From Candidatus Aminicenantota bacterium (GTDB lineage: Bacteria > Acidobacteriota > Aminicenantia > UBA2199): 5,838 nt of DNA. Numbering within the stretch: position 1 is the first letter of the stretch; every line of letters begins with the position of its first letter. The notes under the pieces are model-generated. The model did no database searches and was not told the origin of the DNA. It was given only the letters and a program-made list of their open reading frames with translations. Below are positions 1 to 5,838 of this stretch, in pieces. The translations under genes and the position numbers were made by a program. The DNA lies in NCBI GenBank assembly GCA_030620255.1, contig JAUXFB010000103.1, forward strand, positions 1 through 5,838. The letters run 5' to 3'.

Positions 1-570
1 AAGGTAATTTGTGCCAATAAGAGAGGCAAAATTAGAAAGACACCCGCCTGTTACTATACCTCTGGATACCCCTGCTTTTAAAATTTTTCCTGATACTTTA
101 ATTTCATTATAATCACCTTCAAGAATCTTTATTAAATTATCAGTATTAACTCTGTTTTCAGCTAAAGATGAATAAACCATTGGACCATAAAACACGACCA
201 TATTAAAATGATCCATTATATGCCATAATAAATAACTTACATCAGATGCACCAATAATAATCTTAGGCTCTTTAAATTTTATTTTAGATAAAAATGGCAA
301 CAAATAATTTGAACCATAACCCCCTCTTGCAGCCCAAATAGCTTTTATCTCATTATTATCAAAAAATTTCTGAATATCATTTATATTCTCATTAGAAAAT
401 TTTGCTCTAAAATCCATATTTGATAGAATATTATTGGCTTCAATTGGTACATATCCCATATCTTTTATTTTATTCAATCCCTTATTTCTGAAAGAATTTT
501 TTATAGGGGAAGATGGAACAATAATTCCAATTTTATCACCCTTTTTCAACTTCTTAGGTTTTAAAATCAT
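1..570 (-). CDS. ldcA: LD-carboxypeptidase (peptidase family S66), N-terminal part; runs off the window
   Basis: This is the first 190 codons of a murein tetrapeptide LD-carboxypeptidase. The enzyme removes the terminal D-alanine from cytoplasmic tetrapeptides during peptidoglycan recycling. Visible family marks are the N-terminal strand GIIVPSSP (residues 15-22), the AARGGYGSNYLLPFL stretch (80-94), the nucleophile region IIIGASD (104-110) with Ser109 as the expected catalytic serine, YGPM (128-131), and the GGCLS motif (175-179). The family's catalytic Glu and His lie in the C-terminal half, beyond base 1; full proteins are about 300 residues. The start at 570 is the only ATG after an in-frame stop at 583-585, and it puts the conserved strand at the usual place. 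There is no signal peptide, as expected for a cytoplasmic enzyme. The start lies inside the end of the kinase gene (17-base overlap) and has no good Shine-Dalgarno sequence, so translation is probably coupled. A related MccF-type S66 immunity peptidase is less likely but cannot be excluded from the N-terminal half. Confidence 0.88.
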   Translation of the reverse strand, partial: MILKPKKLKKGDKIGIIVPSSPIKNSFRNKGLNKIKDMGYVPIEANNILSNMDFRAKFSNENINDIQKFFDNNEIKAIWAARGGYGSNYLLPFLSKIKFKEPKIIIGASDVSYLLWHIMDHFNMVVFYGPMVYSSLAENRVNTDNLIKILEGDYNEIKVSGKILKAGVSRGIVTGGCLSNFASLIGTNYL

Positions 571-3500
571 TCTTTTGCAAGTTTAAAACAACCTTTGTTC
601 CTTTATTTTTTTCAGAAAGTATTTCAACCTTCCCATTATGCAATTCAACTATTCTTTTAGTAACATACAATCCAATGCCAGTCCCCCCTTCCTTAGTTGA
701 ATAATCTTCATCAAATATCAAATCTATCTCTTCTCTGGTCATTCCAACACCATTATCAATAATATTAATAATAACACGATTTTTATCTTCTTGTAACTCT
801 ATTTGAATGCTTCCTTTTTTTTCACCAATAGCTTCAATCGAATTTGTTAAAACATTTTTTATAGCCTGTTTTATCTTTATTTTATCTAAAACAACTTTAA
901 TACTCTCTGATTCAGAATCTACAATAAAATTAATCTGAGGATAAACCTGTTCAAAATTAGACACTTCCTCTTTAACCAAATCATATAAATTAAACTCCTC
1001 TAAATTTATTTCATCTAAATGAGTGAAATCCAAAAACCCATACGATACCTTCTTCAAATGCTCTGCCTCTTCTATTATAAAATTTATAGATTTTTTAATT
1101 GTTTCTTCATAATCCTCTCTTTTATCTTTTAAAGATTTCAATACTTGTTCTGCAGATAACCTGATTGGAGTTAAAGGGTTTTTAACCTCATGAGCAACTC
1201 TCCTCCCAAGTTTTATTAAAGTCTTCATTCTTGAGATTTCAGATATACTCTTCTTCTGTTCTTTTATGCCTTCAACCATTGAATTAAAACCTAAATAAAG
1301 ATTCCTTAATTCCACTTCTGAAGGTAATTTTTTCAAACTCTTTAAATTCCCTTTTTCGACTTCAGACATACCTTTGTTTAAGACATTAATCGGAGCAAGA
1401 ATCTTATTTCTGAAGAAAAAAGCAGATGAAAATCCTATTATTAAAAGTATAAAAAACAGAGTAATTATAAAATCTGTATAATTCTCTCTGCTTGACAAAA
1501 TATAACCACCTTTATATGAAAAATCTATATTAAAGATATAATCAGAAATTTTAAAAAATAGATTAAAAGAATTCCCATTAGTTTCAATAGAAAATTCCTG
1601 ATTTTTTTTATTTAGTAAATCTAAAATATTTGAACTCAAATATTCAGGTATCTTGGACTCAATGATTTTTTTGTAATTTGAAGTATATAGTAAATTGCCG
1701 TTTTGATAAACACTAACATCATTATCAACAATCTTTGAAAGTAAAAATAAGTTATCTCGACCTAATTCTCCTTTATCCTTAACAATATTATTTATAATAT
1801 TTTGAGCTGTTTTTCCCTTATCATAAACAAATTCTCTTAAATGTCTTTTTGATAATTGATTGTTAAAATTTAAAGAAAATATAGAAAAAATTATTGCAGT
1901 AAATAGAGAAATTAAAATTAAAATAATAAAGACACGAATTGAAAACGAAAAATAAATCAATTTCCATTCAATTTTTTTAAGCTCATTAAGATTGAAAAAG
2001 ATAAAAAACAACATGAAAAAAAGATAGATTTTAATGATTTCAGAAAAATTCTTTACAACACTATTTTTTGGATAAAATATAATAATATGATTCTTGTTAT
2101 TCTTGAAAATAAATCCTTTAAATTCAAAACCCATATGTTTAAAGTTTATCCATTTATTATTATATTTCACAATTCCTGAAATATTTTTCAAATTTATATT
2201 TGAAGGATTCTCCAATATCTGGTTATTTTCATTGAATTTTACATAACTCAAATCACTTACTTTAATCTTTCTGTCAATATTAAATATATTGATATTTTCC
2301 CTGTTCCTAAGTATTAATTCTGGAGAATTTAAAACCTCTACAATTATATACCCAAGGTGTTTTGACTTATCAAATACACTTATAGATGCAATTGCAAGAG
2401 GGATTTCTTTTCCATATAAAAAGGCTTTCACATCTTCAATTGCCCAAAATGGGAAAAAATCCCTTTCCTTAACTCTGATATATGGTATCTGCAATGAAAA
2501 ATAGTTATCAATTTCTTCATCTTTGGAAAGAATAAATATTCCAGAAGCAACATTCTCCTTGGAAGCCAGACTATTTCTCCATATATTTTCAAGTTTTGGA
2601 ACTGATTCCTCTTGAAAAAACTCTTTAAAATTATTACTTGAGGAATTTATTTCATGAACTATTTCTCTGGCAATAAATTTTGCATAATTTCCTTTATTAA
2701 AAAATATGTTCTTCAAATTATCACTTACAAATTCCCTTTTATTGTAAGTAGAATTACTTAACAATAAAACAAAAATAGAAACTGTTATTATAAATAGAAC
2801 AAGAAGCCTTGAAATAAAATTTCTTTTTAAAAAGAATAGTATGAATAGAATTATTGAAAAAATAAGAAAATTTACATAAAATTTTTTAATTACTAAAGCA
2901 AAAAAAACAAAAAATCCAAATTGTATTATGAAAAAAAGATTTATATTAAAGATAGACTTTTTAATTCTATTTTTATAAGAAAACAATAATGGGAACATAT
3001 GAAGCAAAAACACAACAAAAATAAGAGTTAAGTAATTAAGTTTCAAATTAAAATCAGAATAAAAGAAATCCACAGATCTGAAAATCATATTAGAGAAAAT
3101 AACCACCAGACATACTGAAATATTAAAGAAAATATAAGAGAATAATTTGTTTTTAAAGTTCTTCAATAATAGAAAAAATGAATAATTTAAAAAAATTACC
3201 ATTACTAAAATTTCATAAATTGAATTAAACTTAAAATTGAAAATATTTAAAAACAGATTTTTTTCATCAATCAAAGAAACTAAATAACATAAAACTATAA
3301 ATACACATGAACTGATAATAAAAGAAAAGATCCTTTGCTTTAATCTCTTTTTTCTATATGCATATGTAATATAAATAATCAGTAAAAAAAATGTCAAAAT
3401 AGATAAATATAAAAACAATTTCTGTTTCATTTTAAAATAATTTAAGACATCTTTATTTGAAAATTTTAAATATAAAATAAGCTGATTATTTGAATATTTT

Positions 3501-4078
3501 AGGGTATAGTCAAAAAGATACATACCCTTTACTTTATCATATTGATACTTGTTCTCTATTGAAATCATATTGCTATCAACAAACTTTAGATCAATAACAG
3601 GAGACAAATACTTTACTGTTTTATAAATAAAATCATCCTTTAAATCAAAAAAATATTTTATAAAAAAAATATTTTTGTCCATCCTTTGAATGAAATATAA
3701 TTCAGAGTTCTTCTTTATTAAAAACCATTTTCCAACATTAATATCTTCAAACTTAAAACAGTAAATTTCACCATAATAATCAAAAATCACTCCCCTTTTT
3801 TCTATTACAAGAGCTTCCTTTTGATCCATTTCAGAATGCTTAAGCTTATTTATTTTATATTTTTTAAATAAAGACTCAGCTCTTTTCTTATAACTTATGA
3901 CCTTATTTTCAAGATTTCTTTCAAAAATTCTAATATCTTTTAATACATTTTTATTGATTTTATCCCTGTTTATTTTAAAGCTATTCGCAGCAAATAAAAA
4001 AATAAAAAGAAATAAAAAGAAAATTAGTACAAAAATAAATACTAAATTCTTAGTCCTCTTAGATAATAAAGTTTCCAT
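554..4078 (-). CDS. Very large NtrY-like sensor histidine kinase with about 12 membrane helices and three extracytoplasmic regions
   Basis: The 1174-residue inner-membrane kinase has a standard C-terminal core. A HAMP-like linker (about 888-945) follows the last helix. The HisKA domain contains RVAHEVKNPLTPIRLSAEQ with phospho-accepting His963, a form close to NtrY kinases. The ATPase domain has an N box around Asn1075/Asn1079, a G1 box DNGVGM (1108-1113), an F box IFDEDYS (1121-1127) and a G2 box GGTGIGL (1131-1137). The N-terminal 890 residues are unusual. Helices are read at about 11-31, 221-240, 250-270, 287-306, 312-332, 348-367, 378-397, 401-417, 424-441, 681-698, 711-735 and 869-889. 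Basic loops such as YRKKRLKQR and YKNRIKK alternate correctly for a cytoplasmic kinase core. This leaves three outside regions, about 32-220, 442-680 and 736-868, which I cannot assign to a named sensor domain. The start at 4078 is preceded by AGGGA six bases upstream and overlaps the previous gene by 37 bases. No response regulator is in the window. Kinase assignment is firm; signal and partner are unknown. Confidence 0.95.
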   Translation of the reverse strand: METLLSKRTKNLVFIFVLIFFLFLFIFLFAANSFKINRDKINKNVLKDIRIFERNLENKVISYKKRAESLFKKYKINKLKHSEMDQKEALVIEKRGVIFDYYGEIYCFKFEDINVGKWFLIKKNSELYFIQRMDKNIFFIKYFFDLKDDFIYKTVKYLSPVIDLKFVDSNMISIENKYQYDKVKGMYLFDYTLKYSNNQLILYLKFSNKDVLNYFKMKQKLFLYLSILTFFLLIIYITYAYRKKRLKQRIFSFIISSCVFIVLCYLVSLIDEKNLFLNIFNFKFNSIYEILVMVIFLNYSFFLLLKNFKNKLFSYIFFNISVCLVVIFSNMIFRSVDFFYSDFNLKLNYLTLIFVVFLLHMFPLLFSYKNRIKKSIFNINLFFIIQFGFFVFFALVIKKFYVNFLIFSIILFILFFLKRNFISRLLVLFIITVSIFVLLLSNSTYNKREFVSDNLKNIFFNKGNYAKFIAREIVHEINSSSNNFKEFFQEESVPKLENIWRNSLASKENVASGIFILSKDEEIDNYFSLQIPYIRVKERDFFPFWAIEDVKAFLYGKEIPLAIASISVFDKSKHLGYIIVEVLNSPELILRNRENINIFNIDRKIKVSDLSYVKFNENNQILENPSNINLKNISGIVKYNNKWINFKHMGFEFKGFIFKNNKNHIIIFYPKNSVVKNFSEIIKIYLFFMLFFIFFNLNELKKIEWKLIYFSFSIRVFIILILISLFTAIIFSIFSLNFNNQLSKRHLREFVYDKGKTAQNIINNIVKDKGELGRDNLFLLSKIVDNDVSVYQNGNLLYTSNYKKIIESKIPEYLSSNILDLLNKKNQEFSIETNGNSFNLFFKISDYIFNIDFSYKGGYILSSRENYTDFIITLFFILLIIGFSSAFFFRNKILAPINVLNKGMSEVEKGNLKSLKKLPSEVELRNLYLGFNSMVEGIKEQKKSISEISRMKTLIKLGRRVAHEVKNPLTPIRLSAEQVLKSLKDKREDYEETIKKSINFIIEEAEHLKKVSYGFLDFTHLDEINLEEFNLYDLVKEEVSNFEQVYPQINFIVDSESESIKVVLDKIKIKQAIKNVLTNSIEAIGEKKGSIQIELQEDKNRVIINIIDNGVGMTREEIDLIFDEDYSTKEGGTGIGLYVTKRIVELHNGKVEILSEKNKGTKVVLNLQKNDFKT

Positions 4079-4488
4079 TCTTTGTCCCTAGTCATAAAAA
4101 ATATTAATTTGTATAAAACTATCCTCCCTGATTTTTTATTCTTTAAAGCTAAATTGAGTGACTGGATCGCAAAATCAACTTCAATCTGTTTCGAGGACCA
4201 TTCTATTCTCTGTGTTTTATATTCAGAAAATTTTATACAAAAATCATCAATAAACTTTTCTGAATAAAAATAACCATTCATAAAAAATGGTTTTTCTAAA
4301 TTTATAGATATTTTTTCTTTACAAATAGTTTTAAAACCAGAAAAATCACCATTTTTAACAGCATTTTGAATTGGCTGCATTAACAGAAAATGTTGAGGAG
4401 TAACAAGTTGAGTAGTAACAAATAAAGTTAATAAAGTTATAAATACTTTCATTTTATATAAAGACCCAAAAACTTTTCTATTATACAT
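4042..4488 (-). CDS. Small, probably exported protein of unknown function, resembling DUF4783/NTF2-like proteins
   Basis: The protein has 148 residues from the ATG at 4488, or 136 from the ATG at 4452. A hydrophobic segment, VFITLLTLFVTTQLV, follows Lys14, as in a signal peptide or anchor. No clear AxA cleavage site or lipobox cysteine is seen. The rest follows the pattern of small NTF2-like proteins: an opening helix PIQNAVKNGDFSGF, a helix YSEKFIDDFCIKF, then alternating beta strands ending in EWKLYYLRGLRI. From memory this layout resembles DUF4783 proteins of Bacteroidetes; that is a fold-level guess, not an identification. The start at 4488 shares a base with the apt stop (TAATG), which favours coupling. 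The start at 4452 gives a more compact signal peptide; neither has a strong Shine-Dalgarno sequence. The 3' end overlaps the kinase gene by 37 bases. Export and linkage suggest it works with the outside regions of the kinase, but this is inference. Confidence 0.72.
   Translation of the reverse strand: MYNRKVFGSLYKMKVFITLLTLFVTTQLVTPQHFLLMQPIQNAVKNGDFSGFKTICKEKISINLEKPFFMNGYFYSEKFIDDFCIKFSEYKTQRIEWSSKQIEVDFAIQSLNLALKNKKSGRIVLYKLIFFMTRDKEWKLYYLRGLRI
4085..4089 (-). promoter_or_regulatory. Ribosome binding site of the kinase gene
   Basis: Minus-strand AGGGA lies six bases before the ATG at 4078, inside the coding sequence of the small upstream protein. It supports the kinase start despite the unusually long 37-base overlap, since no other in-frame ATG lies close by that would keep the first membrane helix. 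Confidence 0.6.
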
Positions 4489-5000
4489 TAATAATATATA
4501 TAGCTATTTATATTATAATCTTTTAACTTTTCCCTACCATTTAAGAAACCAAGTTCAATTAGAAATTCCAAACCAATTATTTTCCCCTTTAATCTTTCAA
4601 CCAATTTTGCAACAGCAACACCAGTACCTCCTGTTGCTAACAAATCATCAACAATAATGACATTTTCTCCCTGTTTTATTGAATCAGTATGAATTTCAAT
4701 AGAATTCACACCATATTCAAGTGTATAATCTTGCTCAATTTTTTCAGAAGGCAGCTTTCCAGATTTTCTTGCAAGAACCAATCCACATCCTAATTTATAT
4801 GCAACAATTCCTCCAAATATAAAACCTCTTGATTCTATTCCCACAACTTTATCAATCTTTTTATCAATATATTTTTCACACATAAGATCAACTACGTATT
4901 TAAAAGCATTTTTATCTTTTAAAAGAGTTGTAATATCTTTAAAAATAATTCCCTTTTCAGGAAAATCAGGAACATCTCTAATAAACTTTTTTAAATCCAT
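4488..5000 (-). CDS. apt: Adenine phosphoribosyltransferase
   Basis: The enzyme converts adenine and PRPP to AMP and pyrophosphate in the cytoplasm (purine salvage). At 170 residues it has the usual family length. The start FIRDVPDFPEKGIIFKDIT (residues 6-24) is typical. GIESRGFIFG (54-63) and ARKSGKLP (77-84) match conserved family segments. The PRPP-binding loop is VIIVDDLLATGGT (114-126), with the acidic pair Asp118/Asp119. The end, FLIELGFLNGREKL (146-159), is also typical. The ATG at 5000 is chosen because GGGAGG lies just upstream and the conserved N-terminus begins here. The frame stays open to an ATG at 5102, but that extension would run deep into the cupin gene and has no family similarity. 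The stop overlaps the possible ATG of the next gene by one base. apt is a housekeeping gene, so its place between sugar genes and a sensor kinase probably reflects operon packing rather than a shared pathway. Confidence 0.96.
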   Translation of the reverse strand: MDLKKFIRDVPDFPEKGIIFKDITTLLKDKNAFKYVVDLMCEKYIDKKIDKVVGIESRGFIFGGIVAYKLGCGLVLARKSGKLPSEKIEQDYTLEYGVNSIEIHTDSIKQGENVIIVDDLLATGGTGVAVAKLVERLKGKIIGLEFLIELGFLNGREKLKDYNINSYIYY

Positions 5001-5004
5001 AAAA

Positions 5005-5010
5005 CCTCCC
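5005..5010 (-). promoter_or_regulatory. Strong ribosome binding site of apt
   Basis: Minus-strand GGGAGG, four bases before the ATG at 5000, is a near-perfect Shine-Dalgarno sequence in the 25-base gap after the cupin gene. It fixes the apt start and shows that this organism uses anti-Shine-Dalgarno pairing. Confidence 0.8.
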
Positions 5011-5025
5011 TTCTTATCTGATTCT

Positions 5026-5838
<813 letters not shown>

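Noticed and set aside
2289..2504. Open frame of 71 codons on the plus strand inside the kinase gene
   Set aside because: It lies opposite a well-supported coding region, and its translation has no recognisable domain or start signal; it is a shadow frame.
3897..4267. Two short plus-strand open frames (3897-4091 and 4082-4267) opposite the kinase start and the small protein
   Set aside because: Lysine- and isoleucine-rich translations arise from the AT-rich antisense strand; no ribosome binding site or family resemblance is seen.
4488..4500. Palindrome-like run of TA steps at the end of apt, considered as a terminator
   Set aside because: It has no GC-rich stem and no T tract after a hairpin in the direction of transcription; it is simple AT-rich sequence at a gene junction.

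Overview
The window is very AT-rich and reads as one dense, single-direction gene cluster on the minus strand. Transcription runs from base 5838 down to base 1. In that order it holds the 3' part of a GDP-mannose 4,6-dehydratase gene (gmd), a stand-alone mannose-6-phosphate isomerase type II cupin, adenine phosphoribosyltransferase (apt), a small probably secreted protein, a very large NtrY-like membrane sensor histidine kinase, and the 5' part of an LD-carboxypeptidase gene (ldcA). No gene on the plus strand, RNA gene, mobile element, CRISPR array or convincing terminator is visible. There is no gene-free stretch longer than 25 bases, or about 60 bases if the later start of the small gene is used.

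The junctions are tight. gmd/cupin share ATGA (4-base overlap), cupin/apt are 25 bases apart, apt/small protein share TAATG, small protein/kinase overlap by 37 bases, and kinase/ldcA overlap by 17 bases. This points to one operon with translational coupling, although an internal promoter cannot be excluded.

The organism is a low-GC bacterium with a two-membrane or otherwise nucleotide-sugar-rich envelope. The giant multi-membrane NtrY-like kinase, and the small protein that resembles the DUF4783/NTF2-like layout, recall Bacteroidetes/Ignavibacteria-type or related candidate-phylum genomes. The clear Shine-Dalgarno sequences before apt and the kinase gene are less typical of Bacteroidetes. The phylum is therefore left open.

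Functionally, the right end handles GDP-mannose-derived sugars for surface polysaccharide (gmd and the cupin). apt is purine salvage. The left end joins an envelope-facing kinase to a peptidoglycan-recycling carboxypeptidase and to a small exported protein. The most interesting unit is small exported protein, 12-helix kinase and LD-carboxypeptidase (about 1..4488). It looks like a sensor module for the cell envelope, with no response regulator in view.
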